NCBI GenBank assembly: GCA_013397935.1
Contig: VZRN01005851.1
Location: 1,849,072 to 1,913,071, forward strand
Reading direction: 5' to 3'
Source of the DNA: Dasyornis broadbenti
Lineage: Eukaryota; Chordata; Aves; Passeriformes; Dasyornithidae
Length of the DNA stretch: 64,000 nucleotides
The position numbers and the translations under genes are program-made. Positions 1-11,100 of this stretch are shown here, piece by piece. Numbering within the stretch: the first letter of the stretch is position 1; each line of letters opens with the position of its first letter. Under the pieces are notes generated by a model. That model saw only the letters and a list, made by a program, of their open reading frames with translations. It was not told the origin of the DNA and did no database searches.

Positions 1-50
1 GGAAGTGGCGGCGGCGGCGGCGTGAGGGCCTCGGGCGGGCGCAATCCGGG
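1..50. other. CpG-dense GC-rich sliver at window edge
   Basis: The first 50 bases are very GC-rich, with a short GGC triplet run and about nine CpG dinucleotides, unlike the rest of the window. Such composition is typical of a CpG island, promoter or 5'UTR of a vertebrate gene. Here only its edge is visible, and it meets the 3' tail of a CR1 element at about base 51. It could be the end of a CpG island lying outside the window, or an assembly junction. No start codon or exon can be assigned. Confidence 0.4.
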
Positions 51-660
51 AATGGTGTGGGCTGGAAGGGGATCAGTGAAGATCATCTGGATGCAGCCCC
101 CTGCCCTGGGCAGGGGCACCTTCCACTAGACCACGTTGTTCAGAGCCCAATCCACCCTGGCACTAAATACTTCCAGGGGTGTGTTAAAGATCTTTCCACC
201 TTACCTCTGGGCAGCCAGTTCCAGTTCCTCAGCACTGTCACAGTAAAGAATTTTTCTCTAGTATCTAATGTCAACTTACTGTTTTTCAATTTAAACACAT
301 TCACCCTTGTCCCGTCCCTACATTCACTTTTAAATACTCTTGCCCCATGTTTCCTGTAAGTTCCCTTAAGATACTGGAAGGTCACAATTAGGTCATCCTG
401 AAGCCTTCTTTTCCAAGCTGAACAATCCCAAGTCTCTCAGTCTTTCCTCATAGGAGAGGTGCTCCATCCCTCTAATCAACTTGACGGCCTCCTCTGGACT
501 CAGTCCCAACAGGTCCATGTCCTTCCAGTGCTGGAGACCCCAGAGCTGGATGCAGCACTCCAGGTGGGACTTCATCACAGCAGACCAGGGGGCAGAATCC
601 CCTCTCTCACCCTTCTGGCTGCAATACTTTTGATGCAGCCCAGAACGTGATTGGCTTTTG
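51..660 (-). mobile_element. CR1 LINE, 5'-truncated, minus strand
   Basis: Read on the minus strand this is the C-terminal part of CR1 ORF2 followed by its 3'UTR. The conserved stretch MEHLSYEERLRDLGLFSLEK is encoded near 393-470. The downstream part, with KLTLDTREKFFTVTVLRNWN, lies near 200-300 in another frame, so frameshifts have accumulated. The element ends at the low coordinate with the usual avian CR1 tail (AATGGTGTGGGCTGGAAGGG near 51) but without clear ATTCT-type terminal repeats. It starts near 660, so the endonuclease and most of the reverse transcriptase are absent, the usual 5' truncation. Confidence 0.9.
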
Positions 661-1790
661 GAATTCAGGCCCTCGGCCTTTTCTGTGCAGGAGGTTTCTT
701 CAATTTCATTTTAATCTGAGATGACAAGAGATCACAGATTTAGGAAATCTACAGAGAGATTTAGATACCTGTCCAGTACAATTTGAGTTTTATTATAAAA
801 ACTATACTGAAGTAACTTGTGCACTTCATTGATATGTGGAATTATAAAAAGAAATCTTAAAAAAAGATGGTTTTAGATGACTTGCAAAACTTTCTTATAC
901 TCTGCAGAAACAGAAAAATGTCAGCTCCTACTAGAGAAACTTACCAAACACTTTTGGTATGAAATGTAACTTCCAACTACACAGGTATCAGCTCTTACCA
1001 AACTTCTAGGTATCACCTGCCACTTAAAGAAAGTGAGATCACCATGGCCAGTCCAACCAAAGGATGTATGTGCCTGTATCCCAAACAGAAAGTTTTTTTA
1101 AGACTAAAAGTTGAGACCTGCTAGCAAGGATAAACTGGGAATAAATAAAAGGAGGAGGATTCATGCCACGGTAATCAAGGGCTCTCGGTTTGCATATGCT
1201 TTTCCTGCCCTAGACATTTACTATTATTTCATCATTTAAGATGATGGCTGTTTGCATTTCCAGAAGCTAGACACAATTTTGCAAATGTTCAACTCATCCC
1301 TGCACTGGCAGGTGAGCGTGGCCCCAGGTGCACTCACTGTCCAAGATGGGTTCCACACTGCCTCCCTCCCTGCCAGGTGGATGGGTCCTTGTGGAGACTT
1401 AGAGAGCTTTTGACATAAAGCAGCCCATGAGCTGTAGGGTGGGAACTGGCCTATTATTCCTGTCTGAGAAAATAAGAGTGAACCTTGCACACATCACTTT
1501 TGATTTCTGTTTTTTTACAAGTTTCTTTAGAGGCTTAGCCCACAGAACTTTTCTTTGGGATCAGAACTTTTCCACATGTATCAGAGAAGAGTGAATTGGA
1601 GAGGAATACAAGCAAGGGACTTGTTTGACTTGGAGCTGCAGGTGAGTATCACAATGCTGGCATTGAGGACATCCTGCAGCCAAGATTTCTTGAGCACAGC
1701 ATATAGCTGGATTGTACTTTCTCTGCTGCCTACCTTCACCTCTCCTTCCCTAACATACACCATAGTCAGCAGGTCATGGCAAAACATAAT
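661..1790. other. non-coding, no recognised feature
   Basis: AT-rich sequence without an open frame that resembles a known protein. A slightly GC-richer patch at about 1,300-1,460 allows an 84-codon minus-strand frame of low-complexity character, which I do not believe is coding. No tRNA-like or terminal-repeat structure was seen. Confidence 0.5.
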
Positions 1791-1794
1791 GTTG

Positions 1795-2060
1795 CAGCCA
1801 GAGTATAGTCAGATAGAGAATATATTCTGCACATCAGAAGAGGATTGCAAAAAACTGCAAGCATGTCGTGGCCCCCAGCACAGGAAGGGCATCAACATGC
1901 TGGAAAGAGTCCAGAGGAGGCCACCAGGTTGATTAGAGGGATGGAGGATCTCTTCTATGAGGAAAGGCTGAGAGAATTTGCTTTGTTCATCCCAGAAAAG
2001 AAAAAGCTTCAGGGTGACCTAATTATGGCCTTCCAGTATTTTAAGGTGCTCCTCACAAGC
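1795..2060 (+). mobile_element. CR1 LINE fragment, plus strand
   Basis: Plus-strand translation gives the conserved CR1 ORF2 C-terminal block: a short region upstream of 1,920, then EEATRLIRGMEDLFYEERLR at about 1,923-1,972, followed by GDLIMAFQYFK up to about 2,045. Downstream of that the similarity to CR1 fades, so both ends are truncated. The left border is uncertain by some tens of bases. The sequence is diverged and non-functional. Confidence 0.8.
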
Positions 2061-2135
2061 TGGACCAGACATGGTTTTCACAGTAAACTCAAAGTAGCCA
2101 CATCTGCTACGTTGGAGAGCTTCCTGCCTGTTTGA

Positions 2136-3701
2136 CTCATTAAAGACAATGTTGAATAGTCACAACCTGTCTAGACAGGAGTTTCTTGGCTTTTTAAAGA
2201 AAGCCCCCAGTTGCACGCCATAAATAAGTACTCCCAACTTTGCAGGTTGTTGGGAGATGCATTCAAATTATCCACATGCTGAAAGACACCTTTGGCATTT
2301 CAGACTACAACAATGAATGGAGCTGAGAAGACATCAGTACTCAAACAGATGTAAAGTAATGGCAAATATAATACAAGTTTCTATCAAAGCAATTAAAGGC
2401 ATCTTTCTGTAATATAACACTGATTATGTCAAAGCTGTGTTATTCCAGTTCTATAGATGTCGACTTCTGCTTTTTGCATCTCCTAAAATGGTCTTCTTCT
2501 TCATGAATTTTTTGATTGTGATGAAGGATTAAACTTTAGTGTGAAAGGAATGATATATGGATAGAACATGACAGAACAAGTGCCATGAATGCTATTATCA
2601 GAGGTCAAAAAAAAAACAAAAAAAAAAACCTTTGAGGTTTAGTAAGCCTGAAGCACCAATAAGTCTCATTAAAATCCTCTTGAGGAGAAGCTACAGAGTG
2701 TGACCTCTTGAAGTTTGAGAAGCTGAGACATAGGCAAGAGAAGCAGCAGCATCTCTTCAAACACTGAAGTGGCAGTGCTGACAGGGTTTGTAGTTTTCTG
2801 GCAAAGCACCTCTGCTACTCAGGCTCCTAACAATTTCATAAAATGAGGCTTCAGGCACTTAAGCACAGTTCTGGTTTTTACAGCACGTGCGGGACAACTG
2901 TTGATTGATTTGAGAGGCAGCTCAGGCAGGAGTGAAGTAGGAACTTCAGTTCTGGGGAGTAAGCAAAGTGCTGCTAGCAGAGCAGGTTGTTCTGGCTTGT
3001 TCTTGTAACATTTCATTATGTCGTTTCCTCTCAAAGTGTTCCAGAGTCACTTCATACCAAACAACTAATTACAGGGTTTTTTCATGAGCCTGTCTGAACA
3101 AAACCTAAAATTTAACATTATATCTAGCGCTTCTATCCTAAAAAAGCAGCATTTTATGAAGAAGTTTTTGCTCTAGGACATACAAAAAGAAAGCATTGAA
3201 TCAGGATTACTGAGAATTCTTTACATTTTCAAAGTGCTGTACCAAATGTGGGTTATTACTCTTTCAATATACTGTTTAGGATCCACCTATACATTTTTTC
3301 ACATTCTGTAAAATAACCAAGAAGGTTGAAGGAGTTTTTCACTATGTGCTTTTAATTTTGGGTGCTAAATTTGGTATACCAAAGAATATTTCTCTTAAAC
3401 TACATATTTGTGCAGCTGTAGTCAGAGAGCAAAAAGAGAAGGCTGCTCTTCAAAGGAAGGCAGACTGGGAGCCAAGGCTGGCAGCAAGGGGCACTGTCAC
3501 GGACAAGGGGCACAGTCCCACAGTATCGGTGAGGTCTGGTGATAGTTTATCTGTATGATTGTTATCTGCCATGCCAGTAATGGACCAATACTGTCAGTAT
3601 TTATTTAGTTTCAAATGTACTTCAAAAACCACATCTTCCTGTATTCTTTAGCTCTGCTTACCATAAATTCTCCCTCTGTACTTCTGCTTCCCTTACTGTT
3701 G
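2136..3701. other. non-coding, A-rich runs, no gene seen
   Basis: Mostly AT-rich unique-looking sequence. An interrupted poly-A run lies at about 2,607-2,630. Minor GC-richer patches at about 2,880-3,000 and 3,440-3,540 do not translate into anything I recognise. Confidence 0.5.
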
Positions 3702-4262
3702 TGTCTTGGTTTAACCTCAGCCTGCCACCAAGTACCACAAAGCTGCTTGCTCACACGGCTCCCCCCTGCAGTGAGATGTGGAGGAGAACCAGGAAAAAAT
3801 TGTAAAACACATCAGTTGAGATAGAAGCAATTTAATAATTGAAATAAAGTAATAGTAGTAAAATAATAATAGTGAAAAGGGGGACAACAAAAAGAGAGAG
3901 AAATAAAACCTGAAACAGACAAGTGATGCCTAAATCAGTTGCTCACCACCCACTGATGGATGGCCAGCCCTATCCCTCACTTTATACACTGAGCATGACA
4001 TTCTGTGGTGTGGAACATCCCTTTGGCCCATTCAGGTCAGCTGTCCTGGCCATTCTTCCTTCTGGCTTCTTGTGCACCTGCTCACTGGCAGAGCATGGGA
4101 AACTGGAAAGTCCTTGACTTGGGGTAAGCCCTGCTTAGCAACAACTAAACAAACCATCAGCATGTTGTCAACATTATTCTCACACTAAATAAAAAAAAAT
4201 AACACAGCACTGTATCAGATACTAAGAGGAAAACTAAATCTGCCCCAGTCAAAACCAGAACA
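3702..4262 (+). mobile_element. solo LTR of an avian endogenous retrovirus
   Basis: The segment opens with TGTCTTGGTTTAACC and closes with CCCCAGTCAAAACCAGAACA, giving TG...CA ends 561 bp apart, a normal LTR length. Inside are an A/T-rich tract with scattered AATAAT repeats (about 3,830-3,880), two AATAAA polyadenylation signals (near 3,842 and 3,901) and a following GC-richer block with CAGACAAGTGATGC and GCTCACCACCC. From memory this order is typical of songbird ERV LTRs. No gag, pol or env sequence adjoins it, so it is a solo LTR left by LTR-LTR recombination. I could not find an exact target-site duplication, which suggests age or a slightly misplaced boundary. Confidence 0.8.
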
Positions 4263-5388
4263 CATTTCTATCTTCATCAATTTCCCTCAATTTTTGTCTT
4301 GTTGGGCTTTTTTTTTGTTTGTTTTGGTTTTCTTTTTCCCCCTTTTCAGACACTGGGAACAGCTATATTCATCCCTCTGCTAGATCTGGCTGATGCTTTA
4401 AATGCAAGTTCCTTCTCTGTTGATGCTTGGTGGCATCTTGCAAAGTAATCTTCAACAAGTATTCAATTTGAATTTAAGTCTTCCTCCAACTAAACAACCA
4501 CTTCAAAAACAAATATTTTTTAAAGGACAAAGTATACTTTACTGTTCTGACCTGGAATATACAAAGCAAACACCCATCTCCTCTCCAACAACGCAAGTGA
4601 TCCTGCATGTTTTGAGAGAGGCTTCAAGAACTTCTGTTATCCTTTAATGTAGCCTGGCAGTCCATAGGAAACAGCAAGTCCTATCTCATCTCTTGCTTCT
4701 TTTCCAGAGCACTGACTGGTCCATAAGCAACCACTAATTTGTTTTTGAATGGTCAGTGACTCAAGAGCAGCTGATGCCATTTTGAAAGCATGCCACTCCC
4801 TCTGACCTTGTTATGGATCATTCCTAACCAGTGATTTTAACATCGTGTGGCTTCCCAATGTTTCAGTAGTTCTGACTACATAAGTTTTGAATTCATAAGT
4901 GATTTTTCTTGTTTACTGCCAGAGCTTCTTGCAGGAAGGGAATAGTTAGCTTCAATTTAGCATCTAGGTCATGAGATCTGTTCTTGGTCCTGGGCAGAAA
5001 TATGCAAAGGACATTTAAACCTCGGATAAAATAAGTCAGAATGGACATACCCTCAGAAGTGGTTAAAGACAGAAGCTCTCAAGCGAAAACAGGCACTCTG
5101 AATAATCCTATAAAAATCCCCTGCTGTGCATTTTCATTTAAGAAGCTCCATTTGTGTAAAGGACCTTCCCATACCACCACTTCTCCTCAACACTCAGATT
5201 ACACTGAATACGACAAGGTCAAACAAGCATTACAGTGAAGACTACGTGGAACAACAGTAATATTGTTAGTAATATTTATAGAAAGTTGTTGTGTAAGCAT
5301 TACTGAATATTTAGTGTTATTGAGAATAGAATTGCCATTTTTTTCCTAGCAGCTCTGGTTTTTTATATTAAAGCACTGAAGTTATGTT
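4263..5388. other. non-coding, no recognised feature
   Basis: A T-rich run (about 4,309-4,345) follows the LTR, then mixed-composition sequence without repeats I recognise. Open frames up to 81 codons have no family resemblance. Confidence 0.5.
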
Positions 5389-6303
5389 CACAGAATCATA
5401 GAATGGTTTGGATTGGAAGGGACCTTAAAGATCATCTAGTTCCAACCCCCTGGCCATGGGCAGGGACACCTTCAACTCGACCAAGTTGCTCAGAGCTCCA
5501 TCGTACCTGGCCTTGAATGTTTCCAGGGATGGGGCATCCACCACCTCTTGGGCACCCTATTCCAGAATTTTAAAACCTTCATTGAAAAAAAATTTCTTTC
5601 TTAATCTTAGAGCTTTAGTAAGGACTGGAGTTAGAGAGATGCTAGTGAGAAAACTGATGTTAGTCATAGGCCTGTATTCAATTTCTCCCTTTTTAAAAAT
5701 GGGAGATTTGCGTCCCCTTTTCCTGTCGGTGGGAACTTCACTGGACTGTCATGACTTCTCAGATATGATGGAAAGTAGATCAGCCACTTTCTGTGCTAGT
5801 TCCCTCAAGACTTACAGATGCCTCTTAGCAGGTCCCATGGACTTGCACACCTTCAGGTTCCTTAGATGGCTTCAAACCTGATCTTCTGCTACAGCTGGCA
5901 GTTCTCCACTCTTCCAGTCTCTACCTTTGCCTTCTGCAACTCAGCTGATGTGGCTGGAGCACTTGCCAGTGAAGACTAAGGCAAAAATAGTCATTGAGGA
6001 CCTCAAACTTCATATCCTGGGTAAACAGCTCCCCTGTTCCTTTCTGGAGAGGACTCATATTTTCCCTAGTCTTCCTTTTACCACTTATGTACTTATAGAA
6101 GCTTTTCTTGTTGTCCTCGAGATCCCTGGCCAGGTTTAACTCTGTCAGGGCTTTAGTTGTCGTATCTGATCCCTGGTTGCTGGGACACTTTGTCAGTATT
6201 CCTTCCAGGTTACCTGTCCGTGCTTCCACCCTCTCTAGGCTTCCCTTTTCTATTTGCTTTTGTCCAGGAGCTCCTTGTTAATCCATGGAGGTCTCCTTGT
6301 TCA
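5389..6303 (-). mobile_element. CR1 LINE with internal deletion, minus strand
   Basis: From 5,389 (CACAGAATCATAGAATGG, the CR1 3' terminus) to about 5,630 this is CR1 3'UTR plus the end of ORF2. From about 5,640 to 6,303 it is ORF2 upstream sequence: the linker between endonuclease and reverse transcriptase (KALTELNLARDLEDNKKSFY near 6,100-6,160, then KYISGKRKTREN) and the N-terminal fingers region of the reverse transcriptase (SEVPTDRKRG and PIFKKGE near 5,690-5,745). The palm domain with its YxDD active site, which should lie between these blocks, is missing. The reverse-transcriptase frame also has three in-frame stops (minus-strand codons at 5,749-5,751, 5,812-5,814 and 5,872-5,874) and a frameshift towards the linker. 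The copy is dead. Confidence 0.88.
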
Positions 6304-6700
6304 CATATTCAATCATAGTTTTAAAACTTAAGTTTAATTCCTGCTAGCAAAAAAATTAATTACATAAGCAGATATTTCTGTTAAAGAAATTAAACTAGGA
6401 ATTAGTTTGGCCTGCCCTGCTAGAAACTGGATGTATTTTTCTTTCTACAATTATGAAAAAGAATATACTGTCCCCATTTACAGAACATCTGATCTAATGA
6501 TCTTTCTATTCACAGATGACATACTCTGATCCTTTCATGATTTACGTCACTCACTCTCCTGGTTCTGTAACCATAAGGACAGAATTTATAAACCGAGGGG
6601 TACAAGCTTCAGCTTCTCTCTTAGCCCTGCCAGTGAACGTCCATAACCCCTGGAACAGTATGGGAATCCAGACGCAAATGGTGTGCTGTGCCATTCAGCT
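6304..6700. other. non-coding, unclassified
   Basis: AT-rich to about 6,500, then a moderately GC-rich stretch (6,510-6,700) that leads directly into the left copy of an inverted repeat and may belong to the same unclassified repeat family. A 71-codon plus-strand frame is open here but is not recognisable. Confidence 0.4.
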
Positions 6701-6788
6701 GGATTTTAGGCATCTCCAGCTGAAACCATAGGCCACAAGCCAGCCAGCATCACAGCAGCTGGCCTGGAAATGTACCTCATCAGGCATT
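6701..6788 (+). repeat. left copy of an inverted ~90-bp repeat
   Basis: This segment matches the reverse complement of 8,041-8,131, with shared blocks such as CCACAAGCCAGCCA and CATCACAGCAG, by eye at roughly 80-85 percent identity over about 88 bp. The two copies face each other across about 1.25 kb of AT-rich DNA. It is probably a dispersed element (old LTR or SINE-like), but I do not recognise the family. Confidence 0.7.
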
Positions 6789-8040
6789 CCAGAGAGTTAA
6801 ACTCAAATGCTTCTAGACTATGTCCACTCCTTCTATATTTAGCTTTTAATGGGCAGGCTACTTTTAGCAGCTGGAAAAGTATGGTTATATTTAATATGAG
6901 TCACTAATTTATATATTTGGAGTTTTTTTCATTTTTTTTTAAATAAGTACTAATTGCCTTTTTAAATAAGCATCTAAATTCCTCTTTCCTTCCCGACCTT
7001 TCTAGTAATACAAACTAGAAATTCATGATACAGAAACCCTTTGTTTAATATATTTTATTAATATATTAAAATACCTAGAGCCTTAAACCAAGTAAATAAA
7101 ACCCACTTTGTATTTACATAAAGATATATTGTTAACTGAATATTTAATCTCTTAACATATTGAATTAACTATTTGTCCTTTTTTTCTGGTAAATTGTACT
7201 ATTTAGCCCTTTTTCTTTTACTTTTATTTCTGAATGGAATAGAAACAAAATCATCTTCCTTTTTTTACGGCTCCCAGCATCTGAATTCAAAGAATTAGTC
7301 ACTGACCTCAATTAAGAGAAACTGAAATGATGAACTAAATACACTGAAATGATGATTCTTTGCATTTCCAGAAGAGACTACACCTTTCAAGCATTCCTAA
7401 ATACCTAGTTACATTATTTTAAAAGATACTGTGGGAGTAGACTAATTTAAACTGGGTTTTAAATCATTTTCAGAAAAAAAAAAAAAAAAGGAAAACTGAC
7501 TATTCTGAGTGCGCTTGCATTCATTACTCATTCTTAGGAGCTTTTTTATATTCATTGATGAGATCAGGCGTGGGTGCTGGTAGAGTCCTCTTTCAGAGCT
7601 TTGCAGCTTTGGAATCTGCTCTTCACTTGAGCTTTCCAATACAGCAGCTCAGATGGCTGCTGGTTTGACTGCATCATTTATGTTTCCCATGCATTTTAAA
7701 AACATGGATAGTTCATGTTCAAATCTGTGTAGATAGGGGATTCTTTAGATAGATGGAGATTGTCATAAGCTATTTTGCAGTTAGAAATGCCAAGGCTCAT
7801 AAATGAATGTCTTTCTAAAATAAATTTCTAAAATTATCTCATTTAGTACATTTATACACCAATGTATGAGGGACAACCAAATAGGAACTAACACATACAA
7901 ATCTCTAGTAATTACAAATTACGCTCTTCTACTGAAATAAGAAAGTTAGAGTTAATAGAGATCAATACCTACCTAATTATTTGAGTACTGGAAAGAAAGA
8001 AAATTATGTCAAAACTGTAATGCCAATTCTGGCTGTTTTG
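6789..8040. other. AT-rich spacer between inverted copies
   Basis: Strongly AT-rich sequence with many TTAATATATT-like blocks (about 6,880-7,160) and a 16-base poly-A run at 7,474-7,489. No coding potential or recognised repeat was found. If the two flanking inverted copies are the ends of one element, this would be its interior, but nothing in it looks like a transposase. Confidence 0.4.
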
Positions 8041-8131
8041 AGTGCTTGGTGATGTACAATTCCAGGCTGACTGCTGTGATGTTGGCTGGCTTGTGGCTTG
8101 TGGTTTCAGCTAGAGATGCCCAAAATTCCTG
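8041..8131 (-). repeat. right copy of an inverted ~90-bp repeat
   Basis: The reverse complement of this segment matches 6,701-6,788, including GGCATCTC-AGCTGAAACCA, CCACAAGCCAGCCA and CATCACAGCAG. The similarity stops near 8,041 on one side and fades beyond 8,131 on the other. A 18-base poly-T run lies at 8,190-8,207. Confidence 0.7.
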
Positions 8132-11100
8132 CTCCTGGCACAATATTCCTACTTCCTTGAAGACTGGTTTGGAGTTTTGCTTTTATTAATTTTTTTTTTT
8201 TTTTTTTACCCTGTAGGTACAAAATCAGATTTGTATATAAAATTAACTTCTGTAAGCAGTATGTGGTTTACTCAAATGCATAATTACAGTCAATTAAAAT
8301 TTACTGGTTTGAATCCATATTCACGAAACCTTTCTTAGCAACGTTAACTGTTCTTAATCCTTCTATCTGTATTAACTAAATTGAGTCATTGGCATCATAA
8401 AGCAAAAGTGTGTTATAGGCATCAAATGAGACTATAGATTAAGCAGTTTTATCTCTTTGTCCTTTTTGAACACTGCCCTAACATTAATACTTCCAGTCTT
8501 TTGAAGTTTCCCTGATTTTCAGCTTTTTATTAATACTAACTTTAGTAGACCACAGTGTACAACCCCAAGTTATCTCAACTTACTTAAATTCTATGTCTGT
8601 CCAGTAACTTTCTTAATTAGCAGCAGATAATTTTCATGTCATTAATAATTTCAGCACTTTGTTATAGGCTTAATGTTTAGTGCTAGAACCTTGGGGAAAA
8701 AAAGGAGCAACTGACCCCTGCCTTGACTGGCTATGGACCATGTTTCATAGCTTCAAGTTCACATTACTCCTATCAATTTCTCTTTTCCTCTGCTTTGTTA
8801 CATAATACTGATTAGTTTTGTTACTGCTGTTGTTTAATTTCAAACTGTATTTTTTATGTAAGTGGTGAATCTGCAATGGCTCTTAGCAGTAGCTCTCTCT
8901 AGATTATGGATTCTGGGCTTTTTATCTGCTTATTAAAGCCTTTTTAAGATGCTCAATTTTCATCTACATTTTATTTTGTGTGTGTGTTTTCAATTTATTT
9001 TTCTTAGTACTTTGATCTCTGGAAAATTAGTCAGAAGTAATTGCCAAGTTTAAATATGTCCCTTAATCATAACAAAATATATCTGTTTTGAATGTACAAT
9101 AAAAAATGTTGGGGTTACTGAACAGTCACAAAGACTAGTTAATCTAGATTTATCTGCAGAAGAAATTGTTGATGTTTTTTCCCAGCTTAATTATGAGGTT
9201 ATTTTTTAAAGACTGTGCTGGAGAAGCTGTCATAAAGAATTCTGTTTATTATTTCTGTAAACACTAACTCATGAGTTTGCTTAGGATGCAGAAGAGGAGA
9301 AAACCTGGTCTGTCCCGAATAGTTCTTATAATCTGAGCCTGCCTAAGCTTGGGTTTGCGTTATGCTCTCCAATGCTATATAGAAATTCAAGGATTTCTTG
9401 CAATTTTCTGTAATTCAGAAATTCTCCAGACTACCATCTCAAAACCCCCTTTTTTTTTTTCCCACACAGCCTTAACATTGTTGTGCCTTTTAACTTTCTT
9501 GTGAAGTATATTCTAGCATGAATGGGGGTGTTCTGTGATTCTACTGCAGACAGCTAATCTAAGAATGAACACACACACTGCTAATGCTCTATATGGGATC
9601 CCAGATCATCAAGGCAGAGCAGAACTTGCATTACACAACAGTAGGAAACATCGTGTGGCTCAGGCAAGGCTGCAGAACCAGTGAAGGGGAAGTCCACAAT
9701 GGGCCAACCCAACCTGAGCTCCATGTTCTTGCAGCTATGGAACCACAGTGCTACTATCAATTTACAGCAAGAAGAGTCCAGCCTTTGGCAGGAGGCTTTA
9801 TGGTGGCTGTAACTACAGGATTACATTTCTGAAGGTCTATAATAAAAATAATCTCATGTTGCAGATAAAGATTGGCTAGAATATTGCACAGGTGTACACA
9901 AAAAAAAATCAATTTAACCACATAGATAAAGGATGTAGCAATAAAATGGAGGCATTTAAAGAAAATCAAAATGATAAAGAGCTCATGAAAACTCTAACAG
10001 CTGTAAGGAACAACTCAGCAGTGTGTTTAACATTGTTAGGGAGAAAAAAAGGAGGAAATATTAAGAAGAAAAAAAATGAGGCACAAGTGAGAGTATGCGA
10101 GATTCAAAAGTGGAATTAGACACAGAAATATTACTCTCTTCAGTGTTTGGTGACCGGAGAAAGCCCTGGAAAACCTCGCAAGATCACTTTGTGATTTCAG
10201 TTCAGTGTTTGGAAGTACCCCTCAATTGTCAGGTAAGCCACACAAGGATTTTGCAGCGAATTTCATGTGGTCTTTTTAACCATCTTGCTGTGGCAATTTG
10301 TCCCCAAAAAAAATTTTTCATATTTCACTGAAGTGGTAGACTTTTTTATTCAATATGTAGTAGAGAAAAAAAAAAAAAAAAAAAATCCCGCTTCTTAAAT
10401 AAGTGCAAAAAAAATCTAAAAGCAAGGTCTGAGCTGTAAGAGTAAGGCCAAGAATTCTATGCTGTTACCAAAGACAAGTAATGTGTTTCCTTTCAAGCCT
10501 CAGTGGGCAATTAATTTAGGTTCCAGTACTGTCATTTTGTCATTTGATAACCACATTTGTGCATCTGGGCTTTTTCTGTTCGCTCTCATGGCTGATAAAG
10601 CCAATATGCAACAGGGACATTTGCTTGTGAAGGGGACAGTAATGGCCTTTTTCATGCATGAAGGTCATCTGAGAAAACAACACTGCTTTGTCCCTTCTCT
10701 GCAAATGGTCCAAAAGATGTGTGTCCAGAAATAGTATGAAATATAGTGTCTTCTTATTTACTCTTCCTCTTGGAATTTTAATCACTATCTTCTGCTCCCC
10801 TTGTCCTACCTGTCCTGGGCTTATAAACCTGCCAGAGTGGCATATCACCTGATACATTATCCATGTTCTTGAAACAGGTGCAAAGAGTACAAAAAGTTAC
10901 CCTCTGTATCATCAGAAACAGATGCTTTCAACCCAAACAAAATTCCACTAATTTTTAAAACTACTTTTAAGGGAAATGGCAGATTATTTCTGCTGCTCTT
11001 ATCTTTAGTTAATACACAAAACATTTTTTCCTCTTTTAAATAGCTTCTTCTGTGCTGCACTAGTAACCGAATAATACAGTTTAAAAGTCCCTGGATGCTC

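Noticed and set aside
5456..5881. 141-codon plus-strand frame
   Set aside because: It is the antisense of the CR1 element at 5,389-6,303.
9584..9832. 82-codon plus-strand frame in a less AT-rich patch
   Set aside because: No recognisable motif, no splice or promoter context, and a comparable frame lies on the other strand. Not enough to call a gene.
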